In this document: positions 16,675 through 22,314 of the stretch, one piece after another
Layout: each line of letters begins with the position of its first letter
Position numbering within the stretch: position 1 is the first letter of the stretch
Virus record (IMG/VR): IMGVR_UViG_3300049846_000451
Coordinates: 1-25,853 of that record
Strand: one strand, 5' to 3'
DNA from: a virus
DNA length: 25,853 nt
Made by a program: the position numbers and the translations under genes
The notes under the pieces: model-generated
Told to the model about the DNA's origin: nothing
Databases searched by the model: none
Seen by the model: the letters and a program-made list of their open reading frames with translations, nothing else

Positions 16675-16830
16675 TTAAGCAATTTGATTGAGCATTGATT
16701 CTAAAGTCTGACCTAGTTTCTTAACTTCATCAGGACTAATGTGTTCATGATATTCACTTAACTTATGTCCATACATATCAACCAACCAGAGAAGATCGGA
16801 GAGATTGTCTTCAGAAAGAATAGGTGTCAT
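16675..16830 (-). CDS. Very small acidic protein (51 residues)
   Basis: The product starts MTPILSEDNLSDLLWLVDMY and continues GHKLSEYHEHISPDEVKKLG, two amphipathic helices joined by a turn. It follows the 95-residue gene by 12 bases and precedes element copy 3. Function unknown. Confidence 0.65.
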   Translation of the reverse strand: MTPILSEDNLSDLLWLVDMYGHKLSEYHEHISPDEVKKLGQTLESMLNQIA

Positions 16831-16842
16831 TTGTGTTAGAAA

Positions 16843-17130
16843 TCAGTTGCGAAAAGCGCCGAGAAGGTTAAACTTGGTCCAGATCTCTTTGTATGCGATA
16901 CGCTTACCGTCGATCTGGAAAGTATAACGGAGCGAACCTTTTACAGTCTTGGAAACTTTACAGGTTAGGCAAATCTCACCAGTGCGAGTGCCATTCAAAT
17001 CATACTTTGCGAAGTAATGATGACAAACTCCATCGAGACGATAATCAACAACTCCATTGCGTTGCTGATAGTTTTCGAGAGCAAGTTGCTCAGAGAGTTT
17101 GATGGAATCGAGAAGGTCGTTGGTGTTCAT
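16843..17130 (-). CDS. Small protein with a CxxC pair (95 residues), first gene after element copy 4
   Basis: The product starts MNTNDLLDSIKLSEQLALEN, a helix, then a beta-rich part with CHHYFAKYDL and EICLTCKVSK. One CxxC plus the CHH group could bind a metal, but a full zinc-finger pattern is not present. The element abuts its ATG. Function unknown. Confidence 0.7.
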   Translation of the reverse strand: MNTNDLLDSIKLSEQLALENYQQRNGVVDYRLDGVCHHYFAKYDLNGTRTGEICLTCKVSKTVKGSLRYTFQIDGKRIAYKEIWTKFNLLGAFRN

Positions 17131-17160
17131 ACTATAGGGACACTTTGCGCGTCCCCCCTT
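17131..17160 (-). repeat. 30-base stem-loop element, copy 4
   Basis: Variable triplet GCG. It begins immediately after the stop codon at 17161 and ends at the ATG at 17130, so it fills the whole gap between the two genes. Confidence 0.95.
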
Positions 17161-17301
17161 TCATTCAACAACCATCCACTCTCCATCAACAACACAAAAC
17201 TCAGACAAATAATAATCAACACTTAACCCAAGTTTCTGTGCTTCAGGATAGACTTGATCGTATTGTTCTTGGGAAAGAATGAAGAAATTAGTCTCAATCA
17301 T
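17161..17301 (-). CDS. Very small acidic protein (46 residues)
   Basis: The product starts MIETNFFILSQEQYDQVYPE and continues AQKLGLSVDYYLSEFCVVDG. The LSQEQYDQVYPEA stretch recalls LTQDQYDKLLANY in the 72-residue protein encoded at 17704. The ATG overlaps the last eight bases of the upstream gene; the stop is followed at once by element copy 4. Confidence 0.65.
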   Translation of the reverse strand: MIETNFFILSQEQYDQVYPEAQKLGLSVDYYLSEFCVVDGEWMVVE

Positions 17302-17443
17302 TGGGTTGAATAATGTCTGCTACAGTGTGTAAAGTCTGGGCTGTGATGTCACGAACTCCAGGTGAAAGTATAAACGCGACAGTGAAAATGAGTAGAATTG
17401 TTTTCACTTGGAATGGACTCTTGAGTGTTAGTCTCCGTGCCAT
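17294..17443 (-). CDS. Small single-pass membrane or exported protein (49 residues)
   Basis: The product has a basic N-terminus (MARRLTLKSPFQVK), a hydrophobic stretch TILLIFTVAFILSPGV (residues about 15-30), then a polar tail. This could be a membrane anchor or a signal peptide. Its ATG overlaps the stop of the upstream gene (TGATG). Function unknown. Confidence 0.65.
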   Translation of the reverse strand: MARRLTLKSPFQVKTILLIFTVAFILSPGVRDITAQTLHTVADIIQPND

Positions 17444-17673
17444 CAATCATAGCGGGAAGAAATGTCAGGACCAGGATTCTCAAGATGTGCGACACTCGCA
17501 GCAACACCTTCAGCAGTTAGCGCAAACTGTACTTTCTGTCCTTCATAGTAAATGTCAAAGACAGATTGAACATAAGGTGTCAGATTGCCTTGAGAATCCC
17601 AGGCATTGCGTGTATGTGAAGTCTCAACGATTTGGTAGACTTTAGAGGTGAGAGGTGAAGTGTAGGTCATCAT
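17443..17673 (-). CDS. Small protein (76 residues), first gene after element copy 5
   Basis: The product starts MMTYTSPLTSKVYQIVETSH and is beta-rich with a helical C-terminal part (LTAEGVAASVAHLENPG). Two ATG codons follow the element directly; the second (17670) is the natural-looking start, and the first appears to be supplied by the element, as also seen at copy 10. Function unknown. Confidence 0.7.
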   Translation of the reverse strand: MMTYTSPLTSKVYQIVETSHTRNAWDSQGNLTPYVQSVFDIYYEGQKVQFALTAEGVAASVAHLENPGPDISSRYD

Positions 17674-17703
17674 ACTATAGGGACACTTTGGGCGTCCCCC
17701 CTT
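17674..17703 (-). repeat. 30-base stem-loop element, copy 5
   Basis: Variable triplet GGG. It fills the gap exactly between the stop at 17704 and the ATG at 17673. Confidence 0.95.
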
Positions 17704-17922
17704 TCATTCAACAACTGATTGAATCATGCCATTCACATCATCCTCATCATAGAATTGACTAATCTCTTCAATCAATTCATCAGGTGTAGAACAACTCTCA
17801 CGCAGGTTTTGTTCTAACATATCTGATGCGAATTGAATCAAACTATCGAGATCCATTCCATCTACAATCTGCTCGATGTAGTTGGCAAGGAGTTTATCGT
17901 ATTGGTCTTGAGTGAGGTCCAT
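17704..17922 (-). CDS. Small acidic helical protein (72 residues)
   Basis: I choose the ATG at 17922 (MDLTQDQYDKLLANYIEQIV), since the open frame further upstream is the out-of-frame shadow of the 44-residue gene. It is a strongly acidic helical protein (DLDSLIQFASDMLEQNL, then DELIEEISQFYDEDD). The DELIEEISQFY end closely matches DELIDEIADFF at the end of the 58-residue protein at 18675, so the two are probable paralogues. Function unknown; acidic mimicry or protein binding is possible. Confidence 0.7.
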   Translation of the reverse strand: MDLTQDQYDKLLANYIEQIVDGMDLDSLIQFASDMLEQNLRESCSTPDELIEEISQFYDEDDVNGMIQSVVE

Positions 17923-17923
17923 T

Positions 17924-18058
17924 TTACTTACAATAGTTGGGGTCAATTTGGCAGAACTTTTCTGCTTGCGATTCTTGATACTCATTCACTGTAGCGATTG
18001 CTTGAGTACCAACTGAAATACCAAAGAAAAGTGTAGTAATCAGAAAAGCAATTCTCAT
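17924..18058 (-). CDS. Very small exported protein with signal peptide and two cysteines (44 residues)
   Basis: The product starts MRIAFLITTLFFGISVGTQA, a typical signal peptide with a likely cleavage after TQA or AIA, leaving about 22 residues (TVNEYQESQAEKFCQIDPNY) ending CK. The two cysteines (residues 36 and 43) could form a disulfide in the periplasm or join a partner. It starts in the stop codon of the 66-residue gene (ATGA) and ends one base before the next ATG. Function unknown. Confidence 0.65.
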   Translation of the reverse strand: MRIAFLITTLFFGISVGTQAIATVNEYQESQAEKFCQIDPNYCK

Positions 18059-18255
18059 TTCAAAATGTGGCGATAATCAATGGATTTAATACACCAACCT
18101 GTTGCGGCAGTGATCTCTTCGATTAGATCTTCTTCATCATCTGCCTCCCAAATCATACCGATTGTTTCATCGGTAATATTACTAAACTGATGCTCTGGGA
18201 AATCATCATCAGCATCATCAAAATCAAATTCAATTTCAGTAACTTGGAACAGCAT
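18055..18255 (-). CDS. Small acidic conserved protein ending TGWCIKSIDYRHIL (66 residues)
   Basis: The product starts MLFQVTEIEFDFDDADDDFP, is very acidic, and ends with the strand ATGWCIKSIDYRHILK. Short proteins with a (T/A)TGW-x-(V/I)KSI(D/E) ending recur in T4-like cyanophages; none has a known role to me. The gap to the upstream gene is two bases. Confidence 0.7.
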   Translation of the reverse strand: MLFQVTEIEFDFDDADDDFPEHQFSNITDETIGMIWEADDEEDLIEEITAATGWCIKSIDYRHILK

Positions 18256-18257
18256 AA

Positions 18258-18428
18258 TCAGTCAACAACAGAATAACAAGCGACAGAGGAAGGAATACCG
18301 CTTAAAGATAACGAACCGTTGCGGGAATCGCAATAATCTTGGGCATCATCTTCAGAGTAGAAAGGTCCAATATACTCGGGAGAATTGAGTGCGTTGGAAT
18401 CGAATCGGACGGTGTAAGTGTTAGTCAT
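18258..18428 (-). CDS. Small protein (56 residues), first gene after element copy 6
   Basis: The start is the ATG at 18428 (MTNTYTVRFDSNALNSPEYI), which abuts the element; a longer open frame upstream is only the translated element. The pattern is a strand, then GPFYSEDDAQDYCDSRN, a strand-helix layout found in small proteins that relay a data-like sequence repeat. Function unknown. Confidence 0.75.
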   Translation of the reverse strand: MTNTYTVRFDSNALNSPEYIGPFYSEDDAQDYCDSRNGSLSLSGIPSSVACYSVVD

Positions 18429-18458
18429 ACTATAGGGACACTTTGAGCGTCCCCCCTT
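18429..18458 (-). repeat. 30-base stem-loop element, copy 6
   Basis: Variable triplet GAG. Abuts the ATG at 18428 and begins five bases after the stop of the 59-residue gene. Confidence 0.95.
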
Positions 18459-18462
18459 TGAA

Positions 18463-18642
18463 TCACATACCGTTGATGAAGTCAGCAAGTGCTTCCTTGT
18501 ATTCTGCTTCAGTCTGATAAATGCGACCGTGAATGTTAAGAGGAAACTGCTTTTTCACTCCAGCAACTGCTACAGTTTGGCAGTCTTTCTCATCATAACC
18601 CATTTCGATGAGGTTTTGAACGTAGGGATTGTAATGTGTCAT
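18463..18642 (-). CDS. Small protein of unknown function (59 residues)
   Basis: The product starts MTHYNPYVQNLIEMGYDEKD and continues CQTVAVAGVKKQFPLNIHGR. The middle (VAVAGVKKQFPLNIHG) looks like a beta strand pair. The gene follows the 58-residue gene by 32 bases without a visible strong ribosome binding site, and ends next to element copy 6. Confidence 0.65.
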   Translation of the reverse strand: MTHYNPYVQNLIEMGYDEKDCQTVAVAGVKKQFPLNIHGRIYQTEAEYKEALADFINGM

Positions 18643-18674
18643 TTTGTGGTAATTTAGTGGGAAATCAGTTTGTA

Positions 18675-18851
18675 TCAGTTAGCGAAGAAGAAATCAGCGA
18701 TTTCATCAATCAACTCATCAGTCGCAGAGATGTCGAACTTTTCACAGATAAAGTCTACACAATCGTTGAGATCTGCGTTTTCAAAATCATTCATGAAACC
18801 GATCAATTCGGCAGTCAGTTCGAGGTCAAGGGTCATTGGAGTTGTGCTCAT
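18675..18851 (-). CDS. Small acidic protein (58 residues), first gene after element copy 7
   Basis: The product starts MSTTPMTLDLELTAELIGFM and ends ISATDELIDEIADFFFAN. It is acidic and helical and resembles the 72-residue protein at 17704 in its last 15 residues. The first five codons (MSTTP) match those of the 155-residue gene at 20825 (MSTTE), and the similarity runs into the adjoining element, which suggests the extension was copied with the element. Met6 (MTLDLEL) is the likely older start. Confidence 0.7.
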   Translation of the reverse strand: MSTTPMTLDLELTAELIGFMNDFENADLNDCVDFICEKFDISATDELIDEIADFFFAN

Positions 18852-18881
18852 ACTATAGGGACACTTTAGGCGTCCCCCCTT
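18852..18881 (-). repeat. 30-base stem-loop element, copy 7
   Basis: Variable triplet AGG, shared only with copy 9. Abuts the ATG at 18851 and begins four bases after the stop of the 47-residue gene. Confidence 0.95.
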
Positions 18882-18885
18882 TCTA

Positions 18886-19029
18886 TCACTTAAAACTTAC
18901 GTCCACACCAACAACCTTTGCCTTAGGATTGCGGGATAGAGCAGTCTCTCGCGCATCTTTTGGGTTGGTTGCTTGTACTTCTTCGTTGAAGACTTTGCCA
19001 CCAACATATAATTGAACGATGTACTTCAT
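18886..19029 (-). CDS. Very small basic protein (47 residues)
   Basis: The product starts MKYIVQLYVGGKVFNEEVQA and continues TNPKDARETALSRNPKAKVV. This beta-hairpin, helix, strand layout is a common small phage fold (strand, GGK turn, strand, DARETAL helix). It overlaps the stop of the 53-residue gene by four bases (ATGA). Function unknown. Confidence 0.7.
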   Translation of the reverse strand: MKYIVQLYVGGKVFNEEVQATNPKDARETALSRNPKAKVVGVDVSFK

Positions 19030-19187
19030 ACAGAGGGATTAACAGAGATTTCTTTGATGTTTAGACCACAGAGTTGATTGTAGACGCGATTGAGTATCAG
19101 TTTGTCCGCAGTCTTTGCTTTGGATTTCTCATACCAAACCGTCACACATCCATCGTTAGTTTCAACCATCACGCGATAGTTTTTCAT
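19026..19187 (-). CDS. Small basic protein (53 residues)
   Basis: The product starts MKNYRVMVETNDGCVTVWYE and continues KSKAKTADKLILNRVYNQLC. It has the same strand, turn, strand, helix layout as its downstream neighbour and could be an old relative. It starts two bases after the stop of the 52-residue gene. Function unknown. Confidence 0.7.
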   Translation of the reverse strand: MKNYRVMVETNDGCVTVWYEKSKAKTADKLILNRVYNQLCGLNIKEISVNPSV

Positions 19188-19189
19188 AC

Positions 19190-19348
19190 TCAATCGTCTC
19201 CAAAGTTGTTAGCAAGAAAGTCCTCAAGTTCAGTGAGTTTGCTCTCACTTAGGTTCCAAACATACTCACTGATGATAGTATCGAAAAGGTCAACATCTTC
19301 ACGACACTTTTCTTTCAAAAACCACTCAAGTTCAGTTCGGTTAGTCAT
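19190..19348 (-). CDS. Small acidic protein (52 residues)
   Basis: The product starts MTNRTELEWFLKEKCREDVD and continues LFDTIISEYVWNLSESKLTE. It is acidic and helical, ending DFLANNFGDD. The ATG lies six bases after the stop of the 73-residue gene. Function unknown. Confidence 0.7.
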   Translation of the reverse strand: MTNRTELEWFLKEKCREDVDLFDTIISEYVWNLSESKLTELEDFLANNFGDD

Positions 19349-19354
19349 AATCAA

Positions 19355-19576
19355 TCAGTAAAGAGGGCAGAAAGTTCCACACCAACCGCGAACCCAATTT
19401 AGAGTTTCGGCGTAGGAAGTGCGGGGTTTCGACATAGGCATCGAAACATTCTTTTCGGGATTGTAAGCAATAGCGACAAACTTGTCTTCTACTTGCTGAA
19501 TCCACATTTGATTCACTTTACCTTCTTTCCAGTTTGTGTGATAGTGGTAGACTTGATCCATGATAGTGTCGTTCAT
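19355..19576 (-). CDS. Small protein (73 residues), first gene after element copy 8
   Basis: The product starts MNDTIMDQVYHYHTNWKEGK, with a beta-rich middle and an aromatic C-terminal part (SYAETLNWVRGWCGTFCPLY). The element abuts the first ATG; Met6 (MDQVYHYH) may be the older start. Two Cys lie near the C-terminus. Function unknown. Confidence 0.7.
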   Translation of the reverse strand: MNDTIMDQVYHYHTNWKEGKVNQMWIQQVEDKFVAIAYNPEKNVSMPMSKPRTSYAETLNWVRGWCGTFCPLY

Positions 19577-19606
19577 ACTATAGGGACACTTTGAGCGTCC
19601 CCCCTT
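19577..19606 (-). repeat. 30-base stem-loop element, copy 8
   Basis: Variable triplet GAG. Abuts the ATG at 19576 and begins five bases after the stop of the 164-residue gene. Confidence 0.95.
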
Positions 19607-19610
19607 CGCA

Positions 19611-20105
19611 TCACTTAACAGATTTCACTTGTTCTGGTGTTGCTGGAGCATCAAATCCCTTTTTGATTTCATCACCTTTCACAAACCCAATTCCGCCAGC
19701 AAGAATAGCAAGGGCAAGCACAATCGCTGCCTTTCCATGTCCACTATCATCATCCCTGTTAGTGTAATCATCTACGGATTGTCCTGTAATCTTTTCACCA
19801 ATCCAAGCACCAGCAGCGCCACCTAAACCCATCAAAATCCAGGGAGTAAATGACATAAATGCCCAACCAATAGCTACCAATCCGATTAAACCAACTGCGC
19901 CAGCACTATCACCCAAATCAACACCAGAAGAGTCAGAAGAATCGGAAGAACGATTACTTACTTGGCGAAGATTTGTGATCTGCTGAACATCACCATGCTT
20001 AGCATAGATTTGTTGCTTTGCTCCGCTAAAAGTTGCTGCTTCAACTTGTGTACTAATCCTCCCAACTTGAGAATTAACGAATACGTCTGCTTTCCAAGTT
20101 GCCAT
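19611..20105 (-). CDS. Membrane protein with glycine-rich helices (164 residues)
   Basis: The ATG at 20105 (MATWKADVFVNSQVGRISTQ) overlaps the stop of the upstream gene (TAATG); a TTG two codons upstream is less likely. The soluble N-terminal part of about 45 residues is followed by a Ser/Asp linker (SNRSSDSSDSSG) and three hydrophobic stretches: AVGLIGLVAIGWAFMSF, WILMGLGGAAGAWIG and AAIVLALAILAGGIGFV. The Gly/Ala-rich GGAAGAWIG pattern is typical of glycine-zipper membrane segments, which are found in holin-like and pore-forming proteins. A membrane role is clear; a lysis role is only possible. Confidence 0.75.
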   Translation of the reverse strand: MATWKADVFVNSQVGRISTQVEAATFSGAKQQIYAKHGDVQQITNLRQVSNRSSDSSDSSGVDLGDSAGAVGLIGLVAIGWAFMSFTPWILMGLGGAAGAWIGEKITGQSVDDYTNRDDDSGHGKAAIVLALAILAGGIGFVKGDEIKKGFDAPATPEQVKSVK

Positions 20106-20359
20106 TACCAAGTACCTCTTTGAATGTGGATTTTACGGATTTCAGAATAAATGAAGCGTTGAAGTTTAGGGTCGGTAGTGTTATCAAAAGCATAATAGAG
20201 CCGATTCAGATAATCATTCTGTGTTGCTCCTATGCTACCATCACCACCAAGATCATTGAGTGAAGAACCTGCCTTCGATTTGGGTTTTCCAAAGTTGCCA
20301 GTGATGTTGCCCTGTGTCCTCAGTTTAGGACGAATCTTTGAGAGATTTGAGTATGTCAT
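20105..20359 (-). CDS. Small basic protein (84 residues)
   Basis: The product starts MTYSNLSKIRPKLRTQGNIT, has a Gly/Ser-rich flexible middle (KAGSSLNDLGGDGSIGATQ) and a helical end (YLNRLYYAFDNTTDPKLQRF). It overlaps the upstream zinc-ribbon gene by four bases (ATGA) and the downstream membrane protein gene by one. Function unknown. Confidence 0.7.
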   Translation of the reverse strand: MTYSNLSKIRPKLRTQGNITGNFGKPKSKAGSSLNDLGGDGSIGATQNDYLNRLYYAFDNTTDPKLQRFIYSEIRKIHIQRGTW

Positions 20360-20562
20360 CGGGGAAACTTGTGCTTACAATCAGGACACAACCAGTGGTT
20401 GATTCGGTCTTCATGGAGCAACTCAACTCCTATCACACGACTATAGAAATAGGGAGGAGAATAGCGATCCCAGAGTTCTTCAGGGATGAGTTTATCAACC
20501 CAGTTAGCACCACATTCAGGACAGTTCTCAAGAGTTGCTATGTCAGTGTAAGAATATGTCAT
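20356..20562 (-). CDS. Zinc-ribbon protein (68 residues)
   Basis: Two CxxC knuckles, CPEC at residues about 14-17 and CPDC at residues about 59-62, frame a 40-residue insert with WVDKLIPEELWDRYSPPYF. Four cysteines at this spacing indicate a structural zinc site. Such small zinc ribbons often bind nucleic acid or host polymerase parts, but no partner can be read here. Coupled on both sides by ATGA overlaps. Confidence 0.75.
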   Translation of the reverse strand: MTYSYTDIATLENCPECGANWVDKLIPEELWDRYSPPYFYSRVIGVELLHEDRINHWLCPDCKHKFPR

Positions 20563-20825
20563 CTTGCGATAATGTCCAACGATTCCAACAGCATCAGTGC
20601 AAGTTCAAATTGATTATCATCATCAACCACAGGAATGTTATTATCAACAAACTCAGAAGCAAGATCATGCAAAAGAGAGGTCATTCGCTCATCAGCATAG
20701 GCAAAGGTCGCAAAATCACTCTTGAAACCATCACGCAGAAGACGCAGAGATCTTGTAGTTGTGAGATCTTTAATTTCTTGTTGGTAGTCAGTCATTTGAG
20801 GAAAGTGTTGGGTTTGAAGATACAT
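20559..20825 (-). CDS. Small acidic protein (88 residues, or 78 from an internal start)
   Basis: Two starts are plausible: the ATG at 20825, which overlaps the upstream stop (TGATG) like most pairs in this region, or the ATG at 20795 (MTDYQQEIKDLTTTRSLRLL), which reads more like a natural N-terminus. No Shine-Dalgarno sequence decides it. The protein is helical and acidic at the end (VVDDDNQFELALMLLESLDI). Function unknown. Confidence 0.65.
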   Translation of the reverse strand: MYLQTQHFPQMTDYQQEIKDLTTTRSLRLLRDGFKSDFATFAYADERMTSLLHDLASEFVDNNIPVVDDDNQFELALMLLESLDIIAR

Positions 20826-21292
20826 CAACGCTGATAAAGATAACCACCAGACCAGTCGGCATTTTCCAGCAACCATTCACGATCTTTAATCAATCGCAGA
20901 TCATAACGAACACCTTTTGCTGGTGCTTTCCAAGATGCAGACTTATACACTTCACCAGTCTTTTTATCTACAAAAGCATGAACAGAACGAGAACCATTTG
21001 CGTTCATAATGATTTTGTGATACTTTCTACCAGTCTCAGGGTAGAAATCATAATCACAAGTTCCCTGCTTTAGTTTAGCAATCGCTTCTTGATGATGCTT
21101 AACACCACCTTCATCACGATAGCAACCAAGAGAGCGTTCGTGTTGGCGAATCGAGTAATCAATAAAGTTCTGACGCAGTGCTTCACACAAAGCATAGGTA
21201 TGTGCTAGAACAGCATTAGCAATGTTTTGTTTTGCTTGAGCAGAAGCAGCGTATTCTGCGAAGGTAATGGTGGTCATTTCAGTTGTGCTCAT
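20825..21292 (-). CDS. Conserved phage protein with VYKSASWKAPAKGVRYDL motif (155 residues)
   Basis: The start is the ATG at 21292 next to element copy 9; a longer open frame upstream is the translated element. The N-terminal 70 residues are helical (AEYAASAQAKQNIANAVLAH). The C-terminal half has GSRSVHAFVDKKTGEVYK followed by SASWKAPAKGVRYDL, a pattern I know from conserved phage hypothetical proteins across many hosts, with function unknown. The first five codons (MSTTE) match the 58-residue gene after copy 7. Met6 (MTTITFAEY) is the likely older start. Confidence 0.75.
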   Translation of the reverse strand: MSTTEMTTITFAEYAASAQAKQNIANAVLAHTYALCEALRQNFIDYSIRQHERSLGCYRDEGGVKHHQEAIAKLKQGTCDYDFYPETGRKYHKIIMNANGSRSVHAFVDKKTGEVYKSASWKAPAKGVRYDLRLIKDREWLLENADWSGGYLYQR

Positions 21293-21322
21293 ACTATAGG
21301 GACACTTTAGGCGTCCCCCCTT
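21293..21322 (-). repeat. 30-base stem-loop element, copy 9
   Basis: Variable triplet AGG. Its first bases are part of the TAA stop of the nucleotidyltransferase gene (21321-21323), and it ends at the ATG at 21292, so there is no spare base between the two genes. Confidence 0.95.
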
Positions 21323-22241
21323 ACCAACTCTTTGCGATTGTAAAGTTGGCGTGAGAGAATACCTCACGATCAACTACCTTGAAAGTGCCAAACTGGTTGA
21401 CAATCACATAACCCTCGTGGAAGGATTGAACGTCCCAAAGATAACACTCAATTTCATCCTTCTCGTGAATGAACAGGAACAAATCATCCTTGATAGACTT
21501 AACCAACTTCCACAAACGGATCAGGTTCTTATCACAATCACATTTTTCTGCGATTTCATCTTCATCAATGATCCTTTGCTCCCTGACACAGGCATTGATC
21601 TCTTTTTTGATTTGTGATGCTTTCTTTTCACCAACAAACTCACATAGAGTGCTCATTTGCTTGGCAAACTTACAAACATCTTCCAAATCTTCACGATAAG
21701 GATTCAGTTCCACCTCAGGTTGGACAAACAGGCAATGCTTAGTGCTGATGAGTTTGCTAGTCAGAGGGCTAGCAATCATCTCACGAATGTCATCAGAACC
21801 GCTGTAGATTGTGTGCGGAGCAATGATAATGTCCTGGCGAACTGGCGCAGGGAACTTATAGGTAATCGTGTTGGGAGTGAAAGTATCCAAACCTCCACCA
21901 AAACCAATCCAATCACCTTGAAGAACTTGTTTAGTGCGAGGCAGGAAATCCAGGCAGAAGATGAGGATTTGAGTTACACGAGGTTGTCCACCGAAATGGG
22001 TGAAGATGTCATCCTCGTTATAGCAAAGGCGAATCTTTTTCTTATTAAATGCTGCTTTCGTACAAACAAAAAACTTACCATTCTGAGGATTTGTACCCCA
22101 GACAATAGCAGGAGCACCATCCATCTTGATGCTGATGGTAGAATCTACCTCAGAAAACCAATCAAGAACAGAGAGATCTCCAGTCAGGATAGAATCTTCG
22201 GGATGCTCTAAGTGTTTGTTTTGCATTTGCTTGGTCATCAT
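21321..22241 (-). CDS. KxDG nucleotidyltransferase, RNA/DNA ligase-like
   Basis: The protein has 306 residues and three motifs of covalent nucleotidyltransferases (ligases and capping enzymes) in order. Motif I is KMDG at 39-42 (SIKMDGAPAIVWG), whose Lys39 would carry the AMP or GMP. Motif III is in the region of QGDWIGFG (108-115). Motif IV is EGYVI at 276-280, and motif V is the Lys288 region TFKVVDR. The opening NKHLEHPEDSILTG resembles a conserved family of uncharacterised proteins in T4-like cyanophages (I believe DUF6267, not verified). A 100-residue helical insert (170-260) lies between III and IV. The substrate is unknown. It follows element copy 10 and stands alone as a unit. Confidence 0.75.
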   Translation of the reverse strand: MMTKQMQNKHLEHPEDSILTGDLSVLDWFSEVDSTISIKMDGAPAIVWGTNPQNGKFFVCTKAAFNKKKIRLCYNEDDIFTHFGGQPRVTQILIFCLDFLPRTKQVLQGDWIGFGGGLDTFTPNTITYKFPAPVRQDIIIAPHTIYSGSDDIREMIASPLTSKLISTKHCLFVQPEVELNPYREDLEDVCKFAKQMSTLCEFVGEKKASQIKKEINACVREQRIIDEDEIAEKCDCDKNLIRLWKLVKSIKDDLFLFIHEKDEIECYLWDVQSFHEGYVIVNQFGTFKVVDREVFSHANFTIAKSW

Positions 22242-22271
22242 ACTATAGGGACACTTTGGGCGTCCCCCCTT
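22242..22271 (-). repeat. 30-base stem-loop element, copy 10
   Basis: Variable triplet GGG. It abuts the double ATG at 22241 and lies nine bases downstream of the T-run of an intrinsic terminator. Confidence 0.95.
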
Positions 22272-22280
22272 TGAATCGAC

Positions 22281-22304
22281 AAAAAAAGGGACTCATCGAA
22301 TCCC
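22281..22304 (-). terminator. Intrinsic terminator just upstream of element copy 10
   Basis: On the minus strand GGGATTC, loop GAT, GAGTCCC form a seven-pair stem (one G-U pair), followed directly by seven T residues. It lies ten bases after the stop of the 81-residue gene. The next gene begins only 40 bases beyond, so that gene needs either read-through or a promoter inside the element. Confidence 0.85.
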
Positions 22305-22314
22305 CAAATCCACA

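Noticed and set aside
17923-17985. N-terminal extension of the 72-residue protein to 93 residues
   Set aside because: It overlaps the 44-residue signal-peptide gene in another frame, and the ATG at 17922 lies just after that gene's stop.
16263-22271. TATAGT of the element as a normal -10 box
   Set aside because: No -35 sequence is present 16-18 bases upstream, and in the eight abutting copies transcription would begin after the start codon. It is kept only as a possibility at copy 10.
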